A DNA stretch of 64,000 nt. Origin: a virus. A program made the position numbers and the translations under genes. The notes under the pieces are model-generated. The model saw only the letters and a program-made list of their open reading frames with translations, did no database searches and had not been told where the DNA came from. Position 1 is the first letter of the stretch, and the number at the start of each line of letters is the position of its first letter. Positions 28,336 to 37,267 of the stretch are shown piece by piece. The stretch is taken from positions 25,048 to 89,047 of the IMG/VR virus record IMGVR_UViG_3300035670_000108. One strand, given 5' to 3'.

Positions 28336-30185
28336 GCAACAACAAGCTCCTCGAGGATTTCAAGGGTGGCGCCGTCGGCGCCAACCTGATGGCACAGCTG
28401 CACTCCTCGGTGTACGGCGCCACCGACTTCAGCCAGCTCTCCACATGGCTGGAGCAGAACACCCGCCACCCCTTGCGCCCCAAGCAGAACTGGACGTTTG
28501 CCGAGCACGAGTACCAGATCGACATCCTCAACTCGACCTGGCACGAGGAGTTCTACCAGAAGTGCTCCCAGGTAGGCGCCTCCGAGCTGTTCGTGCGCAT
28601 GAAGCTGGCGATGCTGGGTATCAGCGAGGCCATCACGATCATCTACGTGCTGCCGACCCGCACCTTCGCCCTGCGCTTCGCCAAGGGCCGGGTTGACCCG
28701 GTCATCGAGAGCAGTGACGCGCTCAAGGCCATGCTCAACAAGGACGTCAACTCGTCCGAGATGAAGCAGTTCGGCCACAGCTTCCTGTACATCACCGGCT
28801 CCTTCGGCCAGTCGTCCGCGATCTCGATCCCGGCGCAGGCGCTGTTCTGGGACGAGGTCGACTTCTGCGACCAGCAGAACCTGACCACCTTCCGCAGCCG
28901 GATGGGCCACTCCAAGGAAGACGACCTCTGGTTCGTCCGCGGCTTCAGCACCCCCACGGTCTTCGACTACGGCATCAACGCCTACTACAAGAAGGGCTCC
29001 CAGGCCTTCTACGGCGTGTGGTGCAACCAATGCCGCGACTTCGTCGAGGTGCAGTTCATGCGAGACGTGGTCGTGCCGGGCTTCGACCGCGACATGAAGG
29101 AGTGGGGCAAGGATTGCCTGGACGACCCGGCCCTGGACATCGACGCCACCTTCTTCCGCTGCAACTGCTGCCAGCAGCAGATCCCCTGGAAGAACTTCCT
29201 GGACCCGGCCAAACGCCGCTGGGTGCATACCTTCCCCGAGCGCAAGATCCGCTCGCGCCAGATCAGCCCCTTCGACGTGCCGGAGATCAACAACCCGGCG
29301 CGGACCCTGCGGCACGTCGCCGACTACGAGGTCACGGCCGACTGGGTGAACTTCAAGGTAGGCCTGCCCTTCGAGGACGCCAGCTCCAGCTTCCTGGTGG
29401 AGACGGCAGAGTGGGGCAAGGGATTCCAGATCTCGCCACCCTTGTCCCACCGGGAGCTGGATCAGCTGGTGAAGGAGAAGGGCATGCAGGACAACCTGCC
29501 GGCCTTCCTGGAGTGGCTCTTCGAGCAGCCTCAGATCGCCAGCTCCTGCACCATCGGCATGGACGTGGGCAAGCTCTCCTGGATCACGGTCCAGGCCGTC
29601 GGAGGGGTCGCCCGCCACCTGGTCTTCGCCGAACGCGCCCAGGCTGCCAGCGGTAACCTGCTGTTCCGCTACCTGTATATCTTCCACACCTTCGGCTGCG
29701 TGTTAGGGGTGGTCGACGCTGGCCCAGACTTCACGCTGAGTCAGAGCCTGGTCCGTGCCCTGCCGGGCCGTATCTACGCCTGCTACTACGCTACGGCCAA
29801 GGACAACCAGCTGCAGCGTTTGAAACTCGACCAGGAGCAGGGGATTGTCACTGCATTGCGGACCCGCACCCTGGATATGCTGGTGCGCGCGTTCAATAGC
29901 GGTAAGATTGCGCTGGCCAAGCTGGCCGAAGAGGCGGCGATCAAGTCACACCTGAAGGCCCTGAAGCGTGTCACCGAGATGGAAGACGAGGGCGAAAAGG
30001 GCAACATGGAGAAGGCTAAGTGGGTGTCCACCGGTGACGACCACTTCGGCCACTCCCTGGTTTACTCGAGTATCGCCGCCGACCTGGTGCACAGCATGGA
30101 CGGCCTGGAGGCGCTCGACCGCGCCGGTGGGGCCCACAAGCTCGGTGTGCTGCCGAATGTTGGCAGGTTGAAGATCCACCGCTAG
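28332..30185 (+). CDS. terL: Terminase large subunit
   Basis: 617 residues. ATPase/nuclease motor that packages DNA into the prohead. It resembles GpA-type large terminases: N-terminal ATPase region (VLPTRTFALRFAKG, then ALFWDEVDFCDQQN as the Walker B-like acidic strand), a Cys-rich insert (CNQCRDFVEV and FRCNCCQQQI), and the nuclease core GMDVGKLSWITVQAVG and VVDAGPDFT. Starts with TTG at 28332, overlapping the upstream stop (TTGA), so expression is probably coupled. The end contains a promoter-like sequence. Confidence 0.9.
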   Translation: MSNNKLLEDFKGGAVGANLMAQLHSSVYGATDFSQLSTWLEQNTRHPLRPKQNWTFAEHEYQIDILNSTWHEEFYQKCSQVGASELFVRMKLAMLGISEAITIIYVLPTRTFALRFAKGRVDPVIESSDALKAMLNKDVNSSEMKQFGHSFLYITGSFGQSSAISIPAQALFWDEVDFCDQQNLTTFRSRMGHSKEDDLWFVRGFSTPTVFDYGINAYYKKGSQAFYGVWCNQCRDFVEVQFMRDVVVPGFDRDMKEWGKDCLDDPALDIDATFFRCNCCQQQIPWKNFLDPAKRRWVHTFPERKIRSRQISPFDVPEINNPARTLRHVADYEVTADWVNFKVGLPFEDASSSFLVETAEWGKGFQISPPLSHRELDQLVKEKGMQDNLPAFLEWLFEQPQIASSCTIGMDVGKLSWITVQAVGGVARHLVFAERAQAASGNLLFRYLYIFHTFGCVLGVVDAGPDFTLSQSLVRALPGRIYACYYATAKDNQLQRLKLDQEQGIVTALRTRTLDMLVRAFNSGKIALAKLAEEAAIKSHLKALKRVTEMEDEGEKGNMEKAKWVSTGDDHFGHSLVYSSIAADLVHSMDGLEALDRAGGAHKLGVLPNVGRLKIHR

Positions 30186-30188
30186 AAT
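30160..30188 (+). promoter_or_regulatory. Probable late promoter before portal gene
   Basis: TTGGCA, exactly 17 nt, TAGAAT, overlapping the terL stop and 27 nt before the portal start. A strong sigma-70 match. Confidence 0.6.
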
Positions 30189-30215
30189 CCGCTGCATCCA
30201 TAGGGAGATGGTCAA

Positions 30216-31694
30216 TTGGCCGCACAGAACGGAAAGAGGGGTAGCTCAGGCGCCAGCAGCAAGCTGGCACCGCAGCCTATTCTCCCTCGCAAGCTGGCCA
30301 ACAAGGCTAAATCGGTAGGCGCTGCCAGCGGTACCGACAAAGGCCAGGACATCTCCAACAACCGCACGGTCTACATCAACCAGTCGGTCAAGGCGCTCCG
30401 CGACCAGAACCGGCCGGTGGCCGCCCTCCGGGAGCTGGCCCGGGTAGACGGTACGGTTGGCAGCGCGATCTTCAACTTCGTGGAGATCGCCCACACCTCG
30501 TTCAAGGTCTGGGCCTTCGACGCTGCCACGCACCAGCCGCTGCCAGAGGCCACCATGGTGGCCCGCACCATCCTCTCGCGCTTCGACACCGTCTACGACT
30601 ACACCCTGGGCTTCGCCGACAAACCGACCATCCGCATGGCGCTGGAGCAGATGCTCCTGGAAACCGTGCTGGGTAACGGCTTCGGCTGCGAGCTGGTGCT
30701 GGACAAGTCGCTGTTGCCTGACCGCCTGCAGGTCAGCAACTACGACAGCCTGACCTGGGTCAGCCAGGGCGACGGCCTGCGCTACCCGAAGCAGCAGGGC
30801 AACGACGGCGAGGTGGAGCTGAACATCCCCAACTTCTTCGTGGGTGAGCTGCACCTGTCGCCGGCCTTCGCCTACGCGACGCCCATGCTGGAGCCGGCGA
30901 TCAACGACTCGTTCTTCTTCCGCGAGTTCATCGAGGACATGCGCCGCACGGTTCGCCGCGCCGCCAACCCCCGCCTTGCCGCCAAGCTGATCACCGAGAA
31001 GATCATCGAAGCCTGCCCGCTCGACGTGAAGATGAACCCCACCAAGATGCGTGACTGGCTCGACGCTCGCCGCGCCGAGGTGGAAGCGGTGCTGTCCGAC
31101 CTGGAGCCGGAAGATGCCCTGACCTTCTGGGACTCGGTGGAGATCGACGCGATCAAGATGGCCGGCGAGAAGCAGGACTTCGTGCCGCTGCTCAACGCCA
31201 TCAGCGGCCTGCAGGCGACCAACCTGAAGGCCCCGCCCAGTATCCTGGGCCTGCGCCTGGAGGGCAGCCAGTCGCTGTCCAACACAGAATCCATGGTCTT
31301 CCTGAAGGTCGCGGCCTCCATCCGCAAGCCGGTGGAAGACGTCATGAGCCGCGCCTTGACCCTCGGCGTGCGCCTGTACGGCCAGAACGCCTACGTGGTC
31401 TTCGAGTTCGATCCCATCGACCTCCGCCCCGAGAACGAGGTGGAGGCTTTCCGCGTGATGCGCCAGAGCCGTATACTGGAGCAACTGTCCCTGGGTTTGA
31501 TCAGCGACGACGAGGCATTCATCCAATTGGGCCTCGAGTATTCCCCGGCTGGCTATAAACCGTTATCCGGTACTATGTTTTACAAGGCCGATGCCTCCGC
31601 CGAGCAGGCGAGCAAGGCATCACCCAACAGCGACCCGCAAGGGAAGGCGCTCCAGTCTGACCAGCCGAAGAAGGCTGGCGGGGCGAGCCAGTGA
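30216..31694 (+). CDS. Portal protein
   Basis: 492 residues. Position after terL and before the head protease, and the DUF935-like features (RELARVDGTVGSAIFNFVEI; PPSILGLRLEGSQSLSNTES; SIRKPVEDVMSRAL) support a portal, the 12-mer at the packaging vertex. Lys/Gly/Ser-rich N-terminus and Ser/Pro/Lys-rich C-terminus look flexible. TTG start with AGGGAGA upstream; no in-frame ATG fits. Confidence 0.85.
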   Translation: MAAQNGKRGSSGASSKLAPQPILPRKLANKAKSVGAASGTDKGQDISNNRTVYINQSVKALRDQNRPVAALRELARVDGTVGSAIFNFVEIAHTSFKVWAFDAATHQPLPEATMVARTILSRFDTVYDYTLGFADKPTIRMALEQMLLETVLGNGFGCELVLDKSLLPDRLQVSNYDSLTWVSQGDGLRYPKQQGNDGEVELNIPNFFVGELHLSPAFAYATPMLEPAINDSFFFREFIEDMRRTVRRAANPRLAAKLITEKIIEACPLDVKMNPTKMRDWLDARRAEVEAVLSDLEPEDALTFWDSVEIDAIKMAGEKQDFVPLLNAISGLQATNLKAPPSILGLRLEGSQSLSNTESMVFLKVAASIRKPVEDVMSRALTLGVRLYGQNAYVVFEFDPIDLRPENEVEAFRVMRQSRILEQLSLGLISDDEAFIQLGLEYSPAGYKPLSGTMFYKADASAEQASKASPNSDPQGKALQSDQPKKAGGASQ

Positions 31695-31704
31695 AGGAGC
31701 ACAC

Positions 31705-33261
31705 ATGAGCCGCCAGAGCCATAGCCAAGGGTCTACCCCGCTGTACTGGTACAGCGCGAACGTCCAGTCGTTCAACGACTGGATGGAGTCGCGCAAGCAC
31801 ATTATGGCGATGAACCCTCTGCAGCTGGCCGCTGAGAAGGCCAAGCTGCTGTCCGGTAACCAGGTGCAGATCCGCGGCTCTATCGAAGGCGACTACAAGC
31901 CGGCCTTCGGCGACGGCAGCCAAGACTACATGATGACCCGCTACAAGAACCTGGCGCTGATCAACATCAGCGGCACCCTTGTGGCGTCCGACAACTGGTA
32001 CAACCGCTACTACGGCATGATCTCCTACGCCGAGATCCGCCGCAGCATCCTGATGGCCCTGGAAGACAAGGCTGTCACCGGCATCCTGGCGACCATGAAC
32101 ACCCCCGGCGGTAACGCCAGCGGCGCCGACGCGATGGCCACCTTCTTCAAGAAGACCGACCAGTCCAAGCCGTTCTACGTTTTCGCCGAGACCGAGATGT
32201 GCTCGGGCGGCTACTACCTGGGTGCCCCTGCGCGCGAGGTGTACGCCCAGCGCGCCTCCTTGATCGGCTCCATCGGCGTGATCATGGTGCACATGGACAT
32301 CCTCAACATGTACGAGGAGATGGGCATCAAGCCCACCGTCTTCCGTGCTGGCGAGTTCAAGGCCCTGGGTAGCCCGTATGAGCACCTGGACAAGAAGGCG
32401 CAGGGCGTCATCCAGTCCACCCTGGGCAACTACTTCGACATGTTCAACGACCACGTCGTGGACTGCCGGAGCTACAGCAACGTGGCTGATTTCCGCGCTA
32501 CTGCGGGCGAAGGCCGCGTGTTTATGGCTGAAGAAGCCAAGGAAGTCGGCCTGGTTGACCAGGTCGCTGAGATGGAGGAGGCCCTGGACGAGGTGTCCCA
32601 GAAGTCCAACCGGATCTCCGGGAAGTCCAGTCAATTCGCCGTTACATCGAACCTGAAAGGGACCAAGCTCATGTCTTATGCACAGCTCCTGGCGTTGGCC
32701 GCCTCTGGCGTCCAGCTGACCGCTGAACAGCAAGCCATCCTCGACGCCGGTGATCCGGATGCCCCTGCGGTGGAAGCCGAGGCGGGTGACAACGTGGTCG
32801 AAGATCCGACCAAGCCGGCAGTGGAAGCCACCGCCGAGCCGGTCGTTGAAGAACCAGCGCCTGCAGCCCCGGCTGTAGTCGCCTCCGCTGACCTGAACAA
32901 GGTCATCGAACTGTCTACCGAGCTGGGCCAGGCCAAGGCCACCGTCACCAAGCTGGAAGGTGACCTGTCCAAGCTCCAGACCGAACTCGATGCCTCCAAG
33001 GCGACCATGTCGTCCTTGCAAGCCATCGTGTGCCAGGCCATCTCTCACCGTCAGGTGGCGCTGGGTTACCAGCCGTCCCCTGCCGAGGATATGACGGCCA
33101 GTCAGCAGGTCGAGCTGTTCAACAAGCTCGACGCTGTCTTCAAAGAGCGGATCAAGGCGGGGCAAGTCTCGAAGCCGACGTCAGCACAGCCTAGCGCTTC
33201 TGCTACTCTGTCGCCGACTCCGGTAATGGAAGCTGCCCGCAACCTGACCGGCAAACTCTGA
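31705..33261 (+). CDS. S49-type head maturation protease with scaffold domain
   Basis: 518 residues. Residues ~85-310 are an SppA/ClpP-fold serine peptidase like lambda gpC: INISGTLVASDNWYNRYYGM, MNTPGGNASGADAMATFF, the nucleophile Ser in ETEMCSGGYYLGAPA, and the general-base Lys in FRAGEFKALGSPYE. The C-terminal ~195 residues are Ala/Glu/Pro-rich plus a coiled coil, as in scaffolds. An in-frame start at 32671 would make the scaffold alone. Cleaves scaffold during prohead maturation (family knowledge). Confidence 0.88.
   Translation: MSRQSHSQGSTPLYWYSANVQSFNDWMESRKHIMAMNPLQLAAEKAKLLSGNQVQIRGSIEGDYKPAFGDGSQDYMMTRYKNLALINISGTLVASDNWYNRYYGMISYAEIRRSILMALEDKAVTGILATMNTPGGNASGADAMATFFKKTDQSKPFYVFAETEMCSGGYYLGAPAREVYAQRASLIGSIGVIMVHMDILNMYEEMGIKPTVFRAGEFKALGSPYEHLDKKAQGVIQSTLGNYFDMFNDHVVDCRSYSNVADFRATAGEGRVFMAEEAKEVGLVDQVAEMEEALDEVSQKSNRISGKSSQFAVTSNLKGTKLMSYAQLLALAASGVQLTAEQQAILDAGDPDAPAVEAEAGDNVVEDPTKPAVEATAEPVVEEPAPAAPAVVASADLNKVIELSTELGQAKATVTKLEGDLSKLQTELDASKATMSSLQAIVCQAISHRQVALGYQPSPAEDMTASQQVELFNKLDAVFKERIKAGQVSKPTSAQPSASATLSPTPVMEAARNLTGKL
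32671..33261 (+). CDS. Nested scaffold protein (internal start)
   Basis: In-frame ATG (MSYAQLLALAASGVQLTAEQ) inside the protease gene, with AAAGGGACC about 8 nt before it, gives a 196-residue product of acidic Ala/Glu/Pro sequence followed by a heptad helix (LSTELGQAKATVTKLEGDLS). This mirrors lambda C/Nu3, where the scaffold is made from an internal start of the protease gene. Confidence 0.6.
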   Translation: MSYAQLLALAASGVQLTAEQQAILDAGDPDAPAVEAEAGDNVVEDPTKPAVEATAEPVVEEPAPAAPAVVASADLNKVIELSTELGQAKATVTKLEGDLSKLQTELDASKATMSSLQAIVCQAISHRQVALGYQPSPAEDMTASQQVELFNKLDAVFKERIKAGQVSKPTSAQPSASATLSPTPVMEAARNLTGKL

Positions 33262-33278
33262 TAGGGAGATAGAGACTC

Positions 33279-33770
33279 ATGCCCGCCTACAAACGTGGTT
33301 TGAAAATCGGTTCCGCCTGGAACTACCGTGAAGCTGCCCTCGGCTCCTCTGGCAACAAGGGTACCTTCACCGACAAGGACAAAGGCAAGCCGCTGAAACT
33401 GGCTGCGGACTCCACCTATGATGTCTGCGCCGCCGGTGACGAGATCGAGGAGATCTTCGAGGCCCTGGCCGCCCAACAGTCCACCGTGAACAACGGCTAC
33501 CAGATCGGCACCATCCGCGATGACGGCCAGTTCCTCGGCATCATCGACGACATCACCGAGGCCCCGGCCATCGGCAAGTATGTCGTATCCGGTACCCAGG
33601 CTGCCCTTGGCACCCTGAACGGCCCGGCCGGTAAGGAAACCACCGGTTATGCCAAGGTTCGCTGCATTGCCAACGCCAACCGCGCGGCTGCACTGAACAA
33701 ATGGCGTATCGTGTCGATCCTGTCCGGTAGCGGCGTCGGCGCAGTCGTCCTCTGTGAGCGTGTGCGCTAA
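33279..33770 (+). CDS. Head decoration protein candidate
   Basis: 163-residue beta-rich protein between the protease/scaffold and the major capsid gene, the place of lambda gpD-type decoration proteins. GPAGKETTGYAKVRCIANAN and a hydrophobic end VSILSGSGVGAVVLCERV. GGGAGATAGAGACTC ribosome site upstream. Family not identified from sequence. Confidence 0.7.
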   Translation: MPAYKRGLKIGSAWNYREAALGSSGNKGTFTDKDKGKPLKLAADSTYDVCAAGDEIEEIFEALAAQQSTVNNGYQIGTIRDDGQFLGIIDDITEAPAIGKYVVSGTQAALGTLNGPAGKETTGYAKVRCIANANRAAALNKWRIVSILSGSGVGAVVLCERVR

Positions 33771-33813
33771 GGCGCACTCCCTCACTCACCGGAAACTCTA
33801 GGAGTAGAGAGCA

Positions 33814-35013
33814 ATGGATCTGAACCAAGCCAAAGTAAAAATCCGCGATCAGGCCGGCGCGCTGATGGAGGTCGATCTCGACCTCATGATGTACGACGCT
33901 GCCGCTACCCGCGGCCTGTCCATGAGTCAGCACCTGACCCACCTGTACGGTTCGCAAACCGACGAGGCCAAGTTCGGCAGCGTGATCTCTCAGATCATGC
34001 AGAACAACGGCATTCTGATGGGCTACGACCACGGTACCGGTCTGCGTGCGCCGACCATGTCCGAGGTGCTGAACCATGGCGTGTCCATGGGTGCCATCAC
34101 CAACACCGACGGTAACGATCGTTCCGCCGCCGGCCGCATCCTGTTCCCGGAGATCATCCTGCGGACCATCGAGGCGGAGCTGCGCGAGTCGAAGGACGAC
34201 TACTTCCGCAACTACGAGAACATGGTGGCGATGACCCAGGTCATCAACGGCCCGCGCTTCGAGCAGCCGTCCATCAACGTCAAGTACCCGGAAGAGTCGG
34301 CCAGCAACCGCATCAGCGAACTGGCTGAACCGGACGCGATGGTCAGCATCACCACCAGCTCCGTGACCCGTAAGGTGCCGACCAAGTCCATCGGTCTGAT
34401 GATCTCGGACGAGGCGCTGGCCACCACCACCCTTGACCTGGTGAACATCATCATGACGGCTCAGGCCCGTGGTGAGCGTTACCGCATGGTGCAAGAGCAG
34501 CTGGGCGCCATCCTGAACGGCGATCCGGACTGGGGCGAAGCTGGCCTGAGCGGCTACACTGCCCAGTCCCTGGACTCGGCGATCACCACCGCCGGCACCA
34601 TCACCCACAAGGCCTGGATCAAGTTCCTGCGCAAGGACTTCCGTCGCAAGTCGCTGAACTACGCGATCACCGACCTGGATACCGCCCTCGCGCTGGAAAC
34701 CCGTTCGGGCAAACCGACCCGTGACACCGTCTACTTCGGCGAAGGCTCGAACTTCGCCGTCGACATGACCGTGGACAACCTGAACGCCAAGCAAGTGCCG
34801 GTGTTCCTGGTCGACACCGTGGTCAGCGGCGCCAACACCGTGGTCGCCCTGGATACCCGCTACGGCATCCGCCGCGTGATCAACGTGAGCGCGAACTACA
34901 GCGCGGTCCAGGAGTTCGTCCTGCGTAAGGCCAAGGCCTTCCGTATCGACTACGCCGAGATGGCCCATTCGCTGTACCCGACCGCCTTTGAGAAGATGGC
35001 ACTGACCGTCTAA
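33814..35013 (+). CDS. Major capsid protein
   Basis: 399 residues, after protease and decoration genes and followed at once by an intrinsic terminator, as usual for the most expressed head gene. HK97-fold size range. N-terminal ~60 residues are helical, then FPEIILRTIEAELRESKDDY, YPEESASNRISELAEPDAMV and VPVFLVDTVVSGANTVVALD. Position and composition support the call. No cleavage site can be assigned by eye. Confidence 0.85.
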   Translation: MDLNQAKVKIRDQAGALMEVDLDLMMYDAAATRGLSMSQHLTHLYGSQTDEAKFGSVISQIMQNNGILMGYDHGTGLRAPTMSEVLNHGVSMGAITNTDGNDRSAAGRILFPEIILRTIEAELRESKDDYFRNYENMVAMTQVINGPRFEQPSINVKYPEESASNRISELAEPDAMVSITTSSVTRKVPTKSIGLMISDEALATTTLDLVNIIMTAQARGERYRMVQEQLGAILNGDPDWGEAGLSGYTAQSLDSAITTAGTITHKAWIKFLRKDFRRKSLNYAITDLDTALALETRSGKPTRDTVYFGEGSNFAVDMTVDNLNAKQVPVFLVDTVVSGANTVVALDTRYGIRRVINVSANYSAVQEFVLRKAKAFRIDYAEMAHSLYPTAFEKMALTV

Positions 35014-35026
35014 CTCACAGGTCAAC

Positions 35027-35053
35027 AGGGAGGGCTTCGGCCCTCCTTGTTTC
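35027..35053 (+). terminator. Terminator after major capsid gene
   Basis: Stem AGGGAGGGC/GCCCTCCTT with a TTCG tetraloop, then GTTTC; 14 nt past the capsid stop. Probably partial, allowing reduced read-through. Confidence 0.75.
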
Positions 35054-35081
35054 TCCAGATCAGGTAAAGAGGAATTGGATC

Positions 35082-35672
35082 ATGGCTAAGACCCAGAACC
35101 AGAATCAACAAACCCAGCCGGCTGCTGCCCCGACTCTCGACGAGCTGCGCGAGGCTTCCCGCCTGGCGGCTGAGAAGGCTGCTGCTTCCAAGCTGGAAGC
35201 GGAAAAGCCGGATGCTACCGACGAGGTCAAGGCTCAGGCCAAGACCGACGATGAAGCTGCTGCTGCTGCCTCGGCTGCGCTGACCGAAGCTGAAGCCGCC
35301 GAGGCCGCCGCCAAGGATCAGCAGCAGAACACCGCCCAGGCCAATGCTCAAGCTCAGCTTGACGAGGCTGCTGCCACCGCTGGCCAGGCCCAGAGCCCGA
35401 CCGAAGCTGAAGCCGCTGCCCGCGCCCAGGCCGAGGAAGACGCGCAGTTCGTGCCCATCTTCGTCGACGAGGACGGTGAGAAGATCCCGCGTAAGACCAT
35501 CCTGCGCCTGGTGAGCACCACTGGTCAGAACCTGCGCTCGCTGGACGGTGCGCTGATCACCCCCGAGCCGACCTGCGAGCTGAACGGCTTCGACGTTCGC
35601 CGCGGTGACTGGTACACCGTGCAGTTCGCCGCCGGCCTGATCAAGGTCGACAGCACCAAGAAAGCCAAGTAA
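35082..35672 (+). CDS. Ala/Glu-rich head protein
   Basis: 196 residues: the first ~120 are Ala/Glu/Gln-rich helix of low complexity (EAAAAASAALTEAEAAEAAA), the last ~70 a compact domain (FVPIFVDEDGEKIPRKTILR). Placed like lambda gpFI-type head proteins between capsid and connectors, but no homology is seen. AAGAGG ribosome site. Confidence 0.7.
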   Translation: MAKTQNQNQQTQPAAAPTLDELREASRLAAEKAAASKLEAEKPDATDEVKAQAKTDDEAAAAASAALTEAEAAEAAAKDQQQNTAQANAQAQLDEAAATAGQAQSPTEAEAAARAQAEEDAQFVPIFVDEDGEKIPRKTILRLVSTTGQNLRSLDGALITPEPTCELNGFDVRRGDWYTVQFAAGLIKVDSTKKAK

Positions 35673-35682
35673 GGAGCCGTCC

Positions 35683-36180
35683 ATGGCCCAGATCGGTACC
35701 AACCCGCAGTTCACCACCACGGAAGCCGTTCGCGGCGCTCTGGGGGTGGACTCCACCGACATCGGCGATCAGGCGATGCTCGACGCGGATCTGGCTACCG
35801 AGTTGGGCCTGGACCTGGCCACCTGGTTGCCGTCCTGGGCTGACAAGCTCAGCCCGAGCGGCACGCCAACCCCCGAACAATTGACACTGCAGAAGGCCAT
35901 CCAGACCTACTGCAAATGGTGGTGCGCCGCCGAGTACGCCCGCAAGGTTCTGGCCTTTGCGCAGCTGTACAGCGACGGTAAAGCCGAGCAGCGGCGCTTC
36001 ACCAACTTCGACTGGGAAGCCTTGGCGGCCAACTGCCAGGCCAAGGCTGAATACTACCGCTCCATGGTCGCGGATCTCGACCCTGACATAGACCCGGCCG
36101 CGACCGCTGACGCCTTCACCTTGATCAGCCTCGCCACGCCGACCACTGACCCGGTCACCAACGAAGGCTTCGACACGTAA
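35683..36180 (+). CDS. Head-tail connector (adaptor) candidate
   Basis: 165 residues, helical, with QLTLQKAIQTYCKWWCAAEY resembling the adaptor fold of gp6/gp15-type head completion proteins; position fits. Stop overlaps the next ATG by one base (TAATG). Confidence 0.6.
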   Translation: MAQIGTNPQFTTTEAVRGALGVDSTDIGDQAMLDADLATELGLDLATWLPSWADKLSPSGTPTPEQLTLQKAIQTYCKWWCAAEYARKVLAFAQLYSDGKAEQRRFTNFDWEALAANCQAKAEYYRSMVADLDPDIDPAATADAFTLISLATPTTDPVTNEGFDT

Positions 36181-36788
36181 TGGACCTGCGCAAGTCCTAT
36201 TCCAAGTTCGCTTCGCACGAGCTGCAGAAGTGGAATTGGGCTACCAGCGCATTCGAGCCTACGGGTGTAAAGGGCTCGCTGCAGGTCTACGATCGCTTTA
36301 TCAGCGACCGCGACTTCGGGCAGAAGAAGCGGATATTTCTCTGCCCAGGCGAGTTCGACCTCGACCGCAATCTGGCCGTGCTGCAGATCCCGGGCGTGGA
36401 AGGTGTCTGGCTGATCGAAGGCGAGAACGCTGACGCCGACGCCAGCGGGGTGTACGGTACGCCGGTGGTGCTGCGCGAGGCGCGGTACACGGTCAAGCTC
36501 TACAAGAAGGGAGGCTCCAAGAAGCGCGCCAGCGGTGTCGGTTACACCGACCAAGCAGACGTGCTCATGGGTACCACCTGGGGGGACTTCAGCCGGTACT
36601 CGAGTACCGAATCGCGGGAGCTGCCGGCCGTTGACTACACCATTGGCAGCTGGTATCTGCCGCGCGGGACCGAGGTGGATCTCGACACCATCATCGAAGA
36701 CCAGTACGGTCAGCGCTTCATCGTCCGGGAGGTCAGCTCGTTCCTGGATCTGCTGATGGTACGTGCACAGGAGCGCGAGCAAGCATGA
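36180..36788 (+). CDS. Head completion / neck protein candidate
   Basis: 202 residues, beta-rich (RIFLCPGEFDLDRNLAVLQI; YGQRFIVREVSSFLDLLMVR). Lies between the adaptor and the probable tail terminator, where a stopper or neck protein is expected. No family recognised. Overlaps both neighbours. Confidence 0.55.
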   Translation: MDLRKSYSKFASHELQKWNWATSAFEPTGVKGSLQVYDRFISDRDFGQKKRIFLCPGEFDLDRNLAVLQIPGVEGVWLIEGENADADASGVYGTPVVLREARYTVKLYKKGGSKKRASGVGYTDQADVLMGTTWGDFSRYSSTESRELPAVDYTIGSWYLPRGTEVDLDTIIEDQYGQRFIVREVSSFLDLLMVRAQEREQA

Positions 36789-37264
36789 GCCGCCGCCAGG
36801 TCGAGATGGCCTTCAAGAGCACCCTGGACAAGCTGGTCAACGACCTGGCTGCCGAGCTGTCTGCCGCCGCTCCGAGCGCTAACCCTGTGCGCGCCTTCGA
36901 CCTGGACGACGCCACCAACGAGCGCCAGTGGCAGGCTGGCACCGAGCACGCCCTGGCCTACCAGTACACCCTGCTCAGCGAGGCCCCGCGCCACCCCTTG
37001 TACGACGTCACGTTCCTGGTCGGAGCCAAGACCACAGACGACGCCGGAAACTATGCCATGACCGACCTGATCACTGATCTGGGGGACCTGTTCAAGTCCG
37101 GCGACAGCTTCGAGCTGTTCGACTACAGCGAAGTGGAGGAAGGCCAGGACCCGGGTGAACAGATCGGTGTCCTGGTCATCGGCAGCGTAGATACCGGCCC
37201 GCAGATGTTCGAGAAGCAGAGCGGAATCCGGCTGCTGCAGATCGAAGGCAAGGTCATAGCGTGA
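36785..37264 (+). CDS. Tail terminator (neck) candidate
   Basis: 159-residue alpha/beta protein starting with a long helix (QVEMAFKSTLDKLVNDLAAE) then strands (HALAYQYTLLSEA; YDVTFLVGAKTTDDAGNYAM). Size and order match the tail terminator, which caps the tube and joins it to the head. Assignment by context. Confidence 0.55.
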   Translation: MSRRQVEMAFKSTLDKLVNDLAAELSAAAPSANPVRAFDLDDATNERQWQAGTEHALAYQYTLLSEAPRHPLYDVTFLVGAKTTDDAGNYAMTDLITDLGDLFKSGDSFELFDYSEVEEGQDPGEQIGVLVIGSVDTGPQMFEKQSGIRLLQIEGKVIA

Positions 37265-37267
37265 CGT

